DNA from: Salimicrobium halophilum
GTDB lineage: Bacteria; Bacillota; Bacilli; Bacillales; Halobacillaceae
Direction: 5' to 3'
NCBI RefSeq assembly: GCF_900100295.1
Contig: NZ_FNEV01000005.1
Coordinates: 2,501-66,500 of the forward strand
DNA: 64,000 nucleotides
Shown here: positions 43,695 through 53,324 of the stretch, piece by piece
Numbering within the stretch: position 1 is the stretch's first letter
Layout: each line of letters begins with the position of its first letter
Made by a program: the position numbers and the translations under genes
The notes under the pieces: model-generated
Databases searched by the model: none
Seen by the model: only the letters and a program-made list of their open reading frames with translations
Told to the model about the DNA's origin: nothing

Positions 43695-43773
43695 AGGAAT
43701 ATGGTTTTTTTATGTGTAATTGTATAGGATTGGAAAGGAAAAAATAGTATAATCAAACAAAGGAGGGAAGAGT

Positions 43774-44217
43774 GTGACGTATCATACATTGGAAATCACG
43801 AAAGACCAACTTCGTACCATGGTAGCCTCCATGTTTCTATCTACATGGGTAGTGAATTATCCGAAACAGGAGTTGGACGAAGAATTCGAAGAAGTACGTA
43901 ACCTCGTTCTTAGTAAGTATCATGAAACTGATCCTCAGGGAGAAGTGGAGTATCAGTCGTTTGCTGATGTGTATGAAGTAAATCAGGAAACAGAGAACGG
44001 TTGGATGGAGAAGTACATTCAGGAATACGAAGAGCACAGTTTCTGGGATCAATTGATCGAAAAATTGACTCAGAAAGAAATGGTGGACGAACTCGGAGAA
44101 GAAATTCTGAACCGCCCCCTTTCTGAAGAGGAAGTACAGAAGCAGTTGCAGATAGAACAGAAGGTGGAAGAGAAGCTCGAAAGGAATGGTTTATGGGCGC
44201 TCACGTGGGATGAGTGA
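43774..44217 (+). CDS. Acidic hypothetical protein
   Basis: A 147-residue soluble protein, no family recognised. It is strongly acidic, with about 30 Glu residues, and mostly helical by composition; the C-terminal third (QKQLQIEQKVEEKLERNGLW, within 122-142) looks like a short coiled coil. Start GTG 43774 after AAAGGAGGGAAGA. It is 79 bases after dat with no terminator between, so it may be in the same unit. Confidence 0.75.
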   Translation: MTYHTLEITKDQLRTMVASMFLSTWVVNYPKQELDEEFEEVRNLVLSKYHETDPQGEVEYQSFADVYEVNQETENGWMEKYIQEYEEHSFWDQLIEKLTQKEMVDELGEEILNRPLSEEEVQKQLQIEQKVEEKLERNGLWALTWDE

Positions 44218-44280
44218 ATCGTCGAATATTCAGAAGATTATCTCTTATTTCGTGTGTGCGGTTTCACCGAAAAAAATACT

Positions 44281-44308
44281 TTTAAACTGGTGCAATTTCG
44301 TGTAGAAT
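44281..44308 (+). promoter_or_regulatory. Possible promoter of TAXI-TRAP operon
   Basis: TTTAAA, 16 bases, TAGAAT at 44303-44308, giving a leader of about 110 bases that contains the pairing AACCG/CGGTT. Otherwise I see nothing in 44218-44422. Confidence 0.4.
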
Positions 44309-44422
44309 ATTGCTTGTTGCCGACGTCTACCATTTGGAATCGGTGACTATATTTTTTATTTGCTCAACCGTTTATACCTCGAAATGAGCGGTTTAATCAT
44401 TTTATTATAGGAGGGTTTTTTT

Positions 44423-45412
44423 ATGAAAAAAGGTTGGTTATCAATCTTGCTTGTGACAGCGCTTTCCGTTATTCTTGCTGCCTGCGGAGGCGGTACAGCG
44501 GATAATAGCGGTGAAGACTCCGGAGACGGAGAAGGAAGCAGTGAAGGCGGTACGGAATTCGTTCAGATTCTTACTGGTGGGACACAGGGTACATACTACC
44601 CGCTAGGTGGAGCTTTTGCGAACATTCTTAACAGTGAACTTGATAATGTAGAAGCGAACGCAACATCCACAGGTGCATCCGTTGAAAACATGAAGTCCAT
44701 GCGTGATGGAGATGGACAGCTTGCATTTACTCAGACAGACATCGCTTCTTATGCGAAGAATGGAGAGGTTATGTTCGAAGAGCCTGTAGAAAATCTTCAG
44801 GCGATCGGTACGCTTTATCCTGAGACGATCCAAATCGTAACGACAGCGGATACAGGTATCGAATCCGTAGAAGATCTTGAAGGGAAAGTCGTTTCTGTAG
44901 GAGCTGTAGGTTCAGGTACACGTGCCAATGCCAACAACATCCTTGATATCCATGGCCTTTCCATCGAAGATGATATTGAAGCGCGTAACCTTGCTTTCGA
45001 TGATTCCACTTCCGGTATCCAGGATGGCACGATTGATGCAGCGTTCATCACATCCGGTACGCCTACAGGTGCGGTAGAAAGCCTTGCTGCGACTTCCGAC
45101 GTGAACATCGTTCCTGTTACAGAAGAGAAGGTTCAGGAATTGATCGATGAGTATGGCTACTATGCCCAGGACAGAATCGCCGAGGGCACTTATGGACTTG
45201 AGTCTGAAGTGAGCACAGTCGCTGTTCAGGCGATGCTCGTGACAGATTCCAACTTGAGCGAAGACCTCGTCTACAATATGACGAAAGCGATCTTCGAGAA
45301 CACGGATCAGGTCCAGCATGATAAAGGTGAACAGATCACTGCTGAAAGTGCTCAGGAAGGTGTAGGAATCGAACTTCACCCGGGAGCGCAGAAGTATTAC
45401 GATGAACAATAA
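44423..45412 (+). CDS. TAXI family TRAP transporter solute-binding lipoprotein
   Basis: A 329-residue solute receptor with lipobox LAACGGG (Cys21), an acidic Gly/Ser linker, and the TAXI domain (about 38-329): ILTGGTQGTYYPLGGAFANIL, QLAFTQTDIASYAKNG, VSVGAVGSGTRANANNIL and AFITSGTPTGAVESLA. TAXI-TRAP systems take up organic acids such as glutamate or dicarboxylates with a Na+ gradient, which suits a halophile. The fused permease follows two genes later. A strong hairpin after this gene should make the receptor more abundant than the permease. Confidence 0.93.
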   Translation: MKKGWLSILLVTALSVILAACGGGTADNSGEDSGDGEGSSEGGTEFVQILTGGTQGTYYPLGGAFANILNSELDNVEANATSTGASVENMKSMRDGDGQLAFTQTDIASYAKNGEVMFEEPVENLQAIGTLYPETIQIVTTADTGIESVEDLEGKVVSVGAVGSGTRANANNILDIHGLSIEDDIEARNLAFDDSTSGIQDGTIDAAFITSGTPTGAVESLAATSDVNIVPVTEEKVQELIDEYGYYAQDRIAEGTYGLESEVSTVAVQAMLVTDSNLSEDLVYNMTKAIFENTDQVQHDKGEQITAESAQEGVGIELHPGAQKYYDEQ

Positions 45413-45435
45413 AAAATAGCTATAGGGTAATAAGA

Positions 45436-45479
45436 AAGGGACTGTCAGACAGGGTACTGTCCGATACAGTCCCTTTTCT
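45436..45479 (+). terminator. Terminator / attenuator between TAXI receptor and permease genes
   Basis: Outer stem AAGGGACTGT/ACAGTCCCTT with a nested GACAG/CTGTC and T-rich tail. Genes downstream probably rely on read-through. Confidence 0.85.
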
Positions 45480-45501
45480 TCTCTATAGGAAGGTATGAGA
45501 T

Positions 45502-46011
45502 ATGAAGAAATTTGGGATTATCGCACTCATTGTCGTGTCAGGAATCGCCGGCTGGTGGTGGATCTTCTCCCCGTCTCACTATATCCTGGCGATTGAACCT
45601 ATGCCTGAAAAAGAAGAATTGTATTTTTTGCCTGTATCGGAAAGTGATCACTTTCAATTGCAATTCATCCACTCTGTCCACCTATCCGAAGTCGTGGAAG
45701 AATATGAATTGCAGAAAGACATGCTGGACCCTGTCCGGCTCATCTACGAAGACACAGCTATTGGAATGCCTTCCAATGCAGGCGAAGGAGAAACGTTTGA
45801 AATGAAAAACGGGAAATATTACATTTCCGATCTTCAGGGAAGTCATTCCAGTCTGGATTTGAATATCGGGCAAGTGGAAGCTGAACATACGATCAATTAT
45901 AAAGGTCGTTCCCACTTATTGAAGGACACCATCGAGGCAGGATCCTGGGTGCGAATAGAACCGAAACGAGTATCTTATTGGGAGTTGTGGAGAGGAGTGG
46001 AACTCAAGTGA
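45502..46011 (+). CDS. DUF1850 family protein of TRAP operon
   Basis: A 169-residue protein with an N-terminal membrane anchor (about 5-23) and an extracytoplasmic domain with QLQFIHSVHLSEVVEEYEL, typical of the DUF1850 family. It lies between TAXI receptor and fused permease genes, its usual context, and may assist the transporter. Its stop overlaps the permease start by 4 bases. Biochemical role unknown. Confidence 0.85.
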   Translation: MKKFGIIALIVVSGIAGWWWIFSPSHYILAIEPMPEKEELYFLPVSESDHFQLQFIHSVHLSEVVEEYELQKDMLDPVRLIYEDTAIGMPSNAGEGETFEMKNGKYYISDLQGSHSSLDLNIGQVEAEHTINYKGRSHLLKDTIEAGSWVRIEPKRVSYWELWRGVELK

Positions 46012-48110
46012 GTGAAAAAAATGAAGCGATAGAAAAACAACAGGAAGTGATGGAGAAATACGACCCGGATTCCAGTGTCCGAAAGTTATCCGGTAAGATA
46101 GCGAAAGTGGTATTCGTATTATTGCTTGCGTTTTCTCTGTTTCAATTATTGACATCAACCGTTTATCCGATACAGGCACAGATTTTGCGATCTGTTCACG
46201 TCGGTTTTGGTCTCGTTCTCATTTTCCTTTTGTATCCCGCAACAAGAAAAAACAGGGATAAAGGAAAAATCGGATGGTATGATATCAGCCTCTCCATATT
46301 AGGAGCAGGCGTCGGATTATACTGGCCATTATTTTACGAAGACATCGTTCTTCGTGCAGGTGATATGACACAGCTCGATTTCTATGTTGGAGTGCTGGCT
46401 GTCGTGCTTGTACTCGAAGCCACAAGAAGAGCTGTCGGCATACCCATCACCGTCATAGCGATTTTGTTCCTCGCTTATGCTTATTGGGGAAGGCAGATGC
46501 CTGGTTTCCTTGTCCACCGGGGAGTGGATCTCGATAATCTCGTGCAGGCTATGTTCTTCACGACAGAGGGGATTCTCGGCACACCGATCGCCGTATCCTC
46601 GACCTTCATCTTTTTATTCCTGTTGTTCGGTGCGTTTCTCGTCAAGACGGGAGTAGGCCAGTATTTCAATGATCTGGCGGTCGCCCTGGCAGGAAGAAGG
46701 ACCGGGGGACCTGCGAAAGTAGCTATTTTCTCGAGTGCTCTACAGGGAACGATCAGCGGTAGTTCGGTAGCGAACGTTGTTACATCCGGGTCTTTCACCA
46801 TCCCGATGATGAAAAAACTCGGCTACCGTCGTGAATTTGCAGGTGGGGTAGAAGCTGCCGCTTCCACCGGGGGACAATTGATGCCGCCCATCATGGGTGC
46901 AGCCGCCTTTCTGATGATCGAGTTCATCGGTATCGACTACTGGTCGATTGCCAAAGCGGCTCTGATTCCTGCAATCCTTTATTTCACCGGTATTTGGATC
47001 ATGACTCACTTCGAAGCTAAGCGAACGGGCCTCAGCGGACTTCCGGAGGAAGATATTCCGGATAAGAAAGAAGTATTGAAGAAGCTGTACCTATTGCTTC
47101 CTATCGTTGCCACCGTCGTGTTCCTTGCTAGTGGACTGAGTGTCATGCGTTCTGCTCTTTACGGAATTCTGACGGTGATACTCGTCGGCCTGCTGCGGGA
47201 GGAGAAGTTCAGGAAGATTTACCTGATCGCTTTTGCCGCAGGGTTCGTAGGGTTCGGCATCTACAGCATGACTCAGGGCGGATTCTCCATACTGAATTCG
47301 CTTGTAGCTGCTACGATTGTCACGATCGTCGTCAGTTACTTCTTTGATGGAAACTTCACGGATTCCATCGAGGCGCTGGTCGATGGTGCAAGAACGGCTC
47401 TCGGGGTCGTTGCAGCTACAGCCGCTGCCGGTATCATCGTCGGGGTCGTTACGAAGACCGGCCTCGGTCTGAAGATGGCGAACAGTCTTGTATCGCTCGC
47501 GGACGGGCAGATCCTGATTACGCTATTCTTTACGATGGTAGCAGCGATCATCCTAGGGATGGGATCCCCGACGACGGCTAACTACGTCATCACTTCGACG
47601 ATTGCGGCACCTGCCGTCATTCTTCTGGGAGTCCCTGATCTCGCGGCTCACTTGTTCGTGTTCTATTTCGGAATCATCGCGGACATCACGCCGCCGGTAG
47701 CTCTTGCAGCATTCGCGGCATCCGGGGTCGCTTCTTCGGAACCGATACGGACCGGGGTGAATGCGGCCAAGCTGGCGATTGCCGCGTTTATCATACCTTA
47801 TATGTTCGTACTATCGCCGGAACTACTGATGATCGACACGAATATCGGAGAAGTTTCCTGGATTCTCTTCACCGCCATTTCCGGTATGATGGCGATCGGC
47901 GCCGGTCTGATCGGATACTGGTTCAGAAAAGTGGAATGGTATGAACGGATTCCAGCTGTTCTGGGCGGATTGACACTCATTTATCCAGGGTTGTGGAGTG
48001 ATATCATCGGTTTGAGTGTATTCGTCATTCTGCTTGCCCTGCAGTTCCTTGTCAAAAAGGACCAGCTCGGTGTCCCTGTCAGCAGACCGAACCGTGAACC
48101 TGCCAAGTAG
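46008..48110 (+). CDS. TRAP transporter fused permease subunit (4TM/12TM)
   Basis: A 700-residue inner-membrane protein joining the small DctQ-like part (about residues 25-150) and the large DctM-like part, with about 16-17 helices. Seen: GTISGSSVANVVTSGSFTIP, AAASTGGQLMPPIMGAAAFL, and GMGSPTTANYVITSTIAAP, the conserved DctM blocks around the Na+ and substrate sites. Start GTG 46008 follows GAGGAGTGG and overlaps the DUF1850 stop; the earlier in-frame ATG has no site. It moves the substrate brought by the TAXI receptor. Confidence 0.94.
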   Translation: MSEKNEAIEKQQEVMEKYDPDSSVRKLSGKIAKVVFVLLLAFSLFQLLTSTVYPIQAQILRSVHVGFGLVLIFLLYPATRKNRDKGKIGWYDISLSILGAGVGLYWPLFYEDIVLRAGDMTQLDFYVGVLAVVLVLEATRRAVGIPITVIAILFLAYAYWGRQMPGFLVHRGVDLDNLVQAMFFTTEGILGTPIAVSSTFIFLFLLFGAFLVKTGVGQYFNDLAVALAGRRTGGPAKVAIFSSALQGTISGSSVANVVTSGSFTIPMMKKLGYRREFAGGVEAAASTGGQLMPPIMGAAAFLMIEFIGIDYWSIAKAALIPAILYFTGIWIMTHFEAKRTGLSGLPEEDIPDKKEVLKKLYLLLPIVATVVFLASGLSVMRSALYGILTVILVGLLREEKFRKIYLIAFAAGFVGFGIYSMTQGGFSILNSLVAATIVTIVVSYFFDGNFTDSIEALVDGARTALGVVAATAAAGIIVGVVTKTGLGLKMANSLVSLADGQILITLFFTMVAAIILGMGSPTTANYVITSTIAAPAVILLGVPDLAAHLFVFYFGIIADITPPVALAAFAASGVASSEPIRTGVNAAKLAIAAFIIPYMFVLSPELLMIDTNIGEVSWILFTAISGMMAIGAGLIGYWFRKVEWYERIPAVLGGLTLIYPGLWSDIIGLSVFVILLALQFLVKKDQLGVPVSRPNREPAK

Positions 48111-48311
48111 ACAAGAAACAAATCGTTTGTGAATGGTTTAAGAGGTGTTTTTGCACAATTCGAAAGTCGAAAGCATCTCGTGAAAGTAGCAATGGAATAC
48201 TTTCCGTTTTCAATCACTGGTAACTATCTCATTAAAATGTTTATGCGATAGTTCTCCCTGGGATTTACTGAAACTCACCGCATAAATGGAAAGTGTTTCT
48301 GAGAGATTATA

Positions 48312-48356
48312 AAAAAGCAAGGGATGCAGAAAATTATTCTGCGTCCCTTGCTTTTT
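48312..48356. terminator. Bidirectional terminator, TRAP / YczE
   Basis: A 20-bp stem (48312-48331 with 48337-48356, one mismatch) flanked by A and T runs. It overlaps the last codons of the minus-strand gene. Between 48111 and 48311 I see nothing else. Confidence 0.9.
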
Positions 48357-48966
48357 GTGCATCTGTCCATAAAAAGGCGACTGGTCGCGCCAAAGGAAAA
48401 GACCACTGGATGAGAGGACCGAGTAAAAATACGACGAGCACTGTCCCTACGCCTACCGGACCACCTAACAAGTAACCGGTCAGTGCCATAGCCCCTTCCA
48501 TCAGGTTCCGGACGACGCCTTTCGACTGCTTCGTCTTCGTGTTCATGACCATCATGAAATGATCGAGAGGAATCCGGGGGAATGGCGTGCGCAAATAGAA
48601 CGAAATGCCGACAGCGGTAGCCAGGATTCCGATGGCGAAAATCAACGCCTGCATATACCAAGTTTCAGGATTTACGTTTTCGAGGGAGCCATAAAGGAAA
48701 ATATCTAGTGTACGTCCCCGAATAATGCTAGGAATCAGTGATTCATACTGAGGTCGTTTTTTCTCTACAATCGCATTGACGATGACGAGAATCGCGAATG
48801 CGATAATCATGAACGTTCCGACCGTAACAGGTGTGTGATAAGATAATCCTACAGCGATGCTGTCGCCGGGACCTGCACCCAGGTTGGACTTGATGATCAG
48901 GGCGAGTCCAAGACTCGAAACGAGAAGCCCTGCTGTATATATCAATGCTAAAACGAAATAGACCAT
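48334..48966 (-). CDS. YczE/YyaS-type membrane protein
   Basis: A 210-residue membrane protein with about five helices. The N-terminal LGLALIIKSNLGAGPGDSIAVGL resembles the conserved GAGPWD block of YczE family proteins. Its function is unknown; in B. subtilis YczE has been linked to production of antibiotics. The ribosome site AAAGGAGTCGTCT precedes ATG 48966. It is divergent from the SDR gene, with 78 bases between. Confidence 0.85.
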   Translation of the reverse strand: MVYFVLALIYTAGLLVSSLGLALIIKSNLGAGPGDSIAVGLSYHTPVTVGTFMIIAFAILVIVNAIVEKKRPQYESLIPSIIRGRTLDIFLYGSLENVNPETWYMQALIFAIGILATAVGISFYLRTPFPRIPLDHFMMVMNTKTKQSKGVVRNLMEGAMALTGYLLGGPVGVGTVLVVFLLGPLIQWSFPLARPVAFLWTDAQKARDAE

Positions 48967-49044
48967 AGACGACTCCTTTAAGATTAGCTGATAATAGCAT
49001 ACTTATTTGCAAGAAAAATGTAAAGGAAAGAGGAGGAGAAGAAC

Positions 49045-49803
49045 ATGAATTTTGTCATAATTACCGGAGATTCGAAAGGACTTGGAGAGTCAGCTGCTAA
49101 ACGTTGGCTCGAAGATGGGAATCATATCCTGGGGATTTCCCGTACGTACAATGAAGAATTAGAGAAGGTCGCCAAGGATAACTATGTTTCTTATAATCAT
49201 TTCGAGTGTGATCTGACGGATGAAGCAGAAACGAACAACACCCTTGCTTCCATTCATAACCTGCTTCAACGAGAAGAAGTCGAATCACTTACGCTGATCA
49301 ACAATGCCGGGATGGTCGAGCCTATAGAAAGAGTAGGGAGCCTTGATATACCTACCGTAGATCGACATGTCAGGCTGAATGTCTCCGTACCTATTTTATT
49401 TTCCAATTACATTCTCGGTCTCGCTGACGAATGGGAAGTTCCTCTGACACTTGTGAATATCACTTCAGGAGCTGCAGAGAAGACCACGGAAGGGTGGAGC
49501 GTATATAGCGCTGGAAAAGCGGCCATCAATCGCTTCACGGCTGTCACTGCCAAAGAGCAGGGAGGAAAAGGTCACACAATCATCGCATACAGTCCGGGAG
49601 TGATGGATACAGAAATGCAGGAAGAGATACGCTCCGCTTCGAAAGATTCTTTCAAAGATGTAGATAAGTTCAGGGAGTTGAAAGAGTCAGGAAAGCTTAC
49701 TTCCCCGGACCGGGTGGCAGAAGTATTGAAGAATCTGTTGAGTCAGGAACCTATCCAAAACGGAGAAGTGTACAAGCTTTATGATTATATCGATAAGTAT
49801 TAA
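49045..49803 (+). CDS. SDR family oxidoreductase, YueD / sepiapterin-reductase type
   Basis: A 252-residue short-chain dehydrogenase with N-terminal VIITGDSKGLGESAAKRWL, LINNAGMVEP, the Ser-Tyr-Lys set in NITSGAAEK and YSAGKAAIN, and YSPGVMDTEMQEEI. The last resembles sepiapterin reductases and B. subtilis YueD, a benzil reductase. The substrate in the cell is unknown. Start follows AGAGGAGGAGAAGAAC. Ends at a bidirectional terminator shared with the EamA gene. Confidence 0.88.
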   Translation: MNFVIITGDSKGLGESAAKRWLEDGNHILGISRTYNEELEKVAKDNYVSYNHFECDLTDEAETNNTLASIHNLLQREEVESLTLINNAGMVEPIERVGSLDIPTVDRHVRLNVSVPILFSNYILGLADEWEVPLTLVNITSGAAEKTTEGWSVYSAGKAAINRFTAVTAKEQGGKGHTIIAYSPGVMDTEMQEEIRSASKDSFKDVDKFRELKESGKLTSPDRVAEVLKNLLSQEPIQNGEVYKLYDYIDKY

Positions 49804-49805
49804 TG

Positions 49806-49848
49806 AAAAATCATCCGCCGGCCCTAAAGCCGTGAGCGGATGATTTTT
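49806..49848. terminator. Bidirectional terminator, SDR / EamA
   Basis: A 13-bp stem AAAAATCATCCGC/GCGGATGATTTTT with a nested CGGC/GCCG. Confidence 0.92.
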
Positions 49849-49850
49849 TG

Positions 49851-50741
49851 TTACGAGGTTTTGGTTTTCACTTTGTTTTCGACTTCCTGTTTCGCTACAT
49901 GATTGTTTTTCAAGAACATATAAAATGAAGCGCTGAAAATGATGACGTACCCGAGAACGCTCCAAAGTGTCGGAATCTGACCGAATAGAATGACACTCAA
50001 GAGGGCGGAATAAACGACGGTGGAGTAAAAGAAAATGGAGATTTCACTTGCCGGAGCGTACTTATAGGCAAGCGTCACCCCGAATTGACCAACAGTCGCG
50101 AATGCCCCTGCGAGTAACAGGAAGACCCACTGAGTCAGACTCATCGGCTCGTAGAAGAAAATCGTAAACGGTAGTAAAAGGACGGTTGTAAAGAAAGAGA
50201 AATAGAACACGACTGTATAGTGTTTCTCTTTATTCCCCAGGACCCTCAGCATCGTATAGGCACCGGCTGCAAAGACCGCACCAAGCACACCGACGATATA
50301 AGGGATGATTTCCACTGAAAACTCGGGCTGAATAATGAATAACGTCCCGATGAATGCGACAATGATGGAAATGATCTGATATCTTCTTGCATGCTCCTTC
50401 AAAAAGATGGCAGAGAAAATGATCAGAATGAACGGGCTCAGCTTATTGAGCATCTCGGCGTCCGACAATACCAGGTTGTCAATGGCGTAGAAATTAAGAA
50501 CGATTCCGACGGCACCAAGAGCAGACCTGGATAGAAGAAGTTTCTGGTTCTCTTTCTTTCCGAAGACCCGCTCTTTATGCTTCAGAACGAAACCGAGTGT
50601 AATAGCTGCAGCGACGATATTACGGAAGAATGCTTTCTGAGTAGTGGGCACATCCCCCGATAATTTTACGAAAGCTCCCATCATCGAAAATCCGAGAGCT
50701 GAAATTAGTAGTAGTAAGATTCCTTTATTTCGATCGGACAT
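49851..50741 (-). CDS. EamA/RhaT family drug/metabolite transporter
   Basis: A 296-residue membrane protein with 10 helices in two EamA repeats (about 5-137 and 150-283). It begins KGILLLLISALGFSMMGAFVKLSG and has the second-repeat GQFGVTLAYKYAPASEISIF. Proteins of this group export metabolites or amino acids; the substrate is unknown. AGGAGGGACGAGCC precedes ATG 50741. Confidence 0.9.
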   Translation of the reverse strand: MSDRNKGILLLLISALGFSMMGAFVKLSGDVPTTQKAFFRNIVAAAITLGFVLKHKERVFGKKENQKLLLSRSALGAVGIVLNFYAIDNLVLSDAEMLNKLSPFILIIFSAIFLKEHARRYQIISIIVAFIGTLFIIQPEFSVEIIPYIVGVLGAVFAAGAYTMLRVLGNKEKHYTVVFYFSFFTTVLLLPFTIFFYEPMSLTQWVFLLLAGAFATVGQFGVTLAYKYAPASEISIFFYSTVVYSALLSVILFGQIPTLWSVLGYVIIFSASFYMFLKNNHVAKQEVENKVKTKTS

Positions 50742-50837
50742 GGCTCGTCCCTCCTGTTTCTAGCCTGTCGAAAAATCACTTTTACTATCCTAGTACAAAA
50801 CAGGAAGAATGGAAAGGGATTTGCTTCTTCTGACAGG

Positions 50838-52466
50838 TCATCCGCTCATCCGTTCAAAGGAAAGGCGTGCCCGTTTTTTCAGTATCCTTGTTCCGATATA
50901 GCTATAGAGAGATAGCGCAATAAAAACGAATGGCAGGGAAACCAAAAGGTGCTCCATATAAGGAAGTTTCCATAATAAAAGGAGCATCGGTGCAAAAGCG
51001 AAAGCCGCGAACAGTAATAGAAGCAGATTGATGAGTCGATGCTGAAACACTTCTTCTTCGCTGGACCAGTGGAGCTTCGGATTATCAGTATCAAGGGCCA
51101 CTCCTATCAAAGTAGTGACAAACAGGATCATATAAGAGAAGAGAAGCCAGCTCACCCATAATATAAGCGGCAAAGGTACAAAGACCAGGAATGCGACACC
51201 GAATAAACTCATAGCCAGTGCAGGCACCGTCCATGCTACAGCCACTTTACTGTAAAGAAGCTGTTCGAAAGTCACTGGAACGTAACGGAAGTGCGCAAGC
51301 GTCTGACCCTCTCTCGAGAAGGAACTTGTTGATGCTGTGCTCGTCGCTCCGATGACCGCGGAAAACCCGAGAAGAATGGCGAGTACAGCATTTCCATTCA
51401 GGTCGTCAGCTCCCGCTCTCCAGAAAGAGAAGGAGTTGCTTTCAAGGAAAAGCAATACGAGTAAAAACAGAGGAGCGAAGAACTGATGACCGATGATCTG
51501 GGTGAAGAACACAGGGGTGCGGATGATCGTTTTGATATCCCGGAAACTCAGTGTGAGGAAAATGCTCTGCTGTTTGCTTCCCCGTTTCTTGTCAGAGGAC
51601 GAAGAACGATTACCTCCGGATAGCCCCCGTACTCCCTTGAAGTACAGTTTTTCACTGAAATACAGAAAGAAAAATATGCCAAGAACCGTTATACTTAGAA
51701 ATCCGACGAAAGCCAGAAGTCCTTGCAGCGATAAGGGGTTACCCAGAGCGACAGCTGCAAGTTCTGCATTCGGAACATATGTCGTAATATAAGAAAGCAA
51801 CCCGCCTTCCTGTAACATAGGAGTAAGTACATCTTCATCATTACCCCCGTTGTCCTGTCGTATTACGATATTGATGCCGAGAATGAATAGAAAAGAAAGA
51901 ATACCTCCCATCGCTTTCGCCCGGTCTTTATACTTCGAAATGTTGATAAACCGCATCACAATCATCAGTAAGGTACTAAGCAGCACGAAAGGAAGAATCG
52001 GAAGTGTTGCCCAGATGACAATCACATAAAGGAAAAAGACGACTCCGCTATCGGCCTGAAGCATATACATAAGCAATAAGGGAGCAGTAATGGTCAAATT
52101 CCACAGATATATCGTCAATAAAGGGTTAGCGGCCTTCCCTAACATAATCTGATAAGGCTTCAGTGGTAAAGGGAGATAGGCTTCCACATTTTCTGATAAA
52201 TAAAAGGAGTTGATAGCCGGGACGAACCCTGTGAAGATAAAAAGAACGGTCATCATGAGAAAGATCAAGCCGAGTAACGCGGTTTCGTTTCCTGTGACGG
52301 CAAGCGTCTGGTACATATCTTTGAATAAAGCATAGAACAGATTATATAATAAAATAGCGAACGGTATAGCAAGCACAAGGAAAAGCCCTCGCCACACCCC
52401 TCCTTTTTCCTTCCGTAAGAACTCCATTTTGACCATGATCTCCATCAAAAGATAAGCGTTACGCAT
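50838..52466 (-). CDS. ABC-2-type exporter permease (YthQ-like)
   Basis: A 542-residue membrane protein with about 12 helices, of the putative ABC exporter group to which B. subtilis YthQ belongs. Visible landmarks are the N-terminal LMEIMVKMEFLRKEKGGVWRG, SENVEAYLPLPLKPYQIMLGK in a cytoplasmic loop, FLTLSFRDIKTIIRTPVFF, and TSTASTSSFSREG. It pairs with the ATPase encoded upstream, with an 8-base overlap. The substrate is unknown; this class exports peptides or lipids. Confidence 0.85.
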   Translation of the reverse strand: MRNAYLLMEIMVKMEFLRKEKGGVWRGLFLVLAIPFAILLYNLFYALFKDMYQTLAVTGNETALLGLIFLMMTVLFIFTGFVPAINSFYLSENVEAYLPLPLKPYQIMLGKAANPLLTIYLWNLTITAPLLLMYMLQADSGVVFFLYVIVIWATLPILPFVLLSTLLMIVMRFINISKYKDRAKAMGGILSFLFILGINIVIRQDNGGNDEDVLTPMLQEGGLLSYITTYVPNAELAAVALGNPLSLQGLLAFVGFLSITVLGIFFFLYFSEKLYFKGVRGLSGGNRSSSSDKKRGSKQQSIFLTLSFRDIKTIIRTPVFFTQIIGHQFFAPLFLLVLLFLESNSFSFWRAGADDLNGNAVLAILLGFSAVIGATSTASTSSFSREGQTLAHFRYVPVTFEQLLYSKVAVAWTVPALAMSLFGVAFLVFVPLPLILWVSWLLFSYMILFVTTLIGVALDTDNPKLHWSSEEEVFQHRLINLLLLLFAAFAFAPMLLLLWKLPYMEHLLVSLPFVFIALSLYSYIGTRILKKRARLSFERMSG

Positions 52467-53181
52467 CTCCGGTCAGCTCCAGGAACAGGCTTTCCAGGTT
52501 TCTTCCTTCCCGGAATTCTTCTTTCAGTTCATGCATGTCTCCCTGGAAGCGGAGGGTCCCCTTGTCGATGATCGCCACTTCATCACACAATTGTTCTACC
52601 ACTTCGAGAACGTGAGAGGAGAAGAAGACGGTTTTTCCGGCATCCGCCTGTTCTCTCATCAGTTTCTTTAATGTGTGCGCCGATTTAGGATCGAGTCCGG
52701 TGAGCGGCTCATCCAGGATCCAGACGTCCGGTTGATGCAGCAGAACACCACAGAGGACGGCTTTTTGGCGCATGCCGTGTGAATACGTATGAATCTGGTC
52801 CTCGAGCGCATCGTGGATTTCAAGTTCCTCCGTATAGTAGGCGATTCGCTCTTTCCGCTTTTCTTCTGTCACGCCGTAGAGATCTGCAATGAAATTCAAG
52901 TACTCTCTCCCTTTCAGTCTAAGGAAGGAATCCGATTTATCCGGAACGTATCCGAATTGACGTTTCGCCTTCAGCGGCTCCTCTGTTATATCTGCACCGT
53001 TAATGACGATATGTCCTGTGTCCATCGGGAGGACGCCGGTCATCATTTTGATCGTCGTCGATTTCCCTGCTCCATTAGGTCCGAGAAACCCGAATATTTT
53101 CCCGTCCGGAACATGGAGATTGAGGTTATGTACAGCGGTTTTTCCGCCATAATCTTTAGTGATATCGGTGATTGTAATCAT
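52459..53181 (-). CDS. ABC transporter ATP-binding protein (YthP-like)
   Basis: A 240-residue nucleotide-binding protein with Walker A GPNGAGKSTTIKMMTG, the signature TYSHGMRQKAVLCG, in which SHGMR replaces SGGQ as in many ABC-2 exporters, Walker B VWILDEPLTGLDP and the H-loop FFSSHVLEVVE. It drives the permease encoded directly downstream with an 8-base overlap. AAAGGAGTCTTCT precedes ATG 53181. Confidence 0.93.
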   Translation of the reverse strand: MITITDITKDYGGKTAVHNLNLHVPDGKIFGFLGPNGAGKSTTIKMMTGVLPMDTGHIVINGADITEEPLKAKRQFGYVPDKSDSFLRLKGREYLNFIADLYGVTEEKRKERIAYYTEELEIHDALEDQIHTYSHGMRQKAVLCGVLLHQPDVWILDEPLTGLDPKSAHTLKKLMREQADAGKTVFFSSHVLEVVEQLCDEVAIIDKGTLRFQGDMHELKEEFREGRNLESLFLELTGDA

Positions 53182-53324
53182 AGAAGACTCCTTTCTCTTC
53201 CCTAAATAATACGATTTACGTAGGCGATGGTTTCAATTCTCGCCCGGATATTATAATATAAGTAATGGAATAATTGTTCAAAATGAATAAACCATAGAGA
53301 GAAGATTAAGAAAGGATGGGAGTC

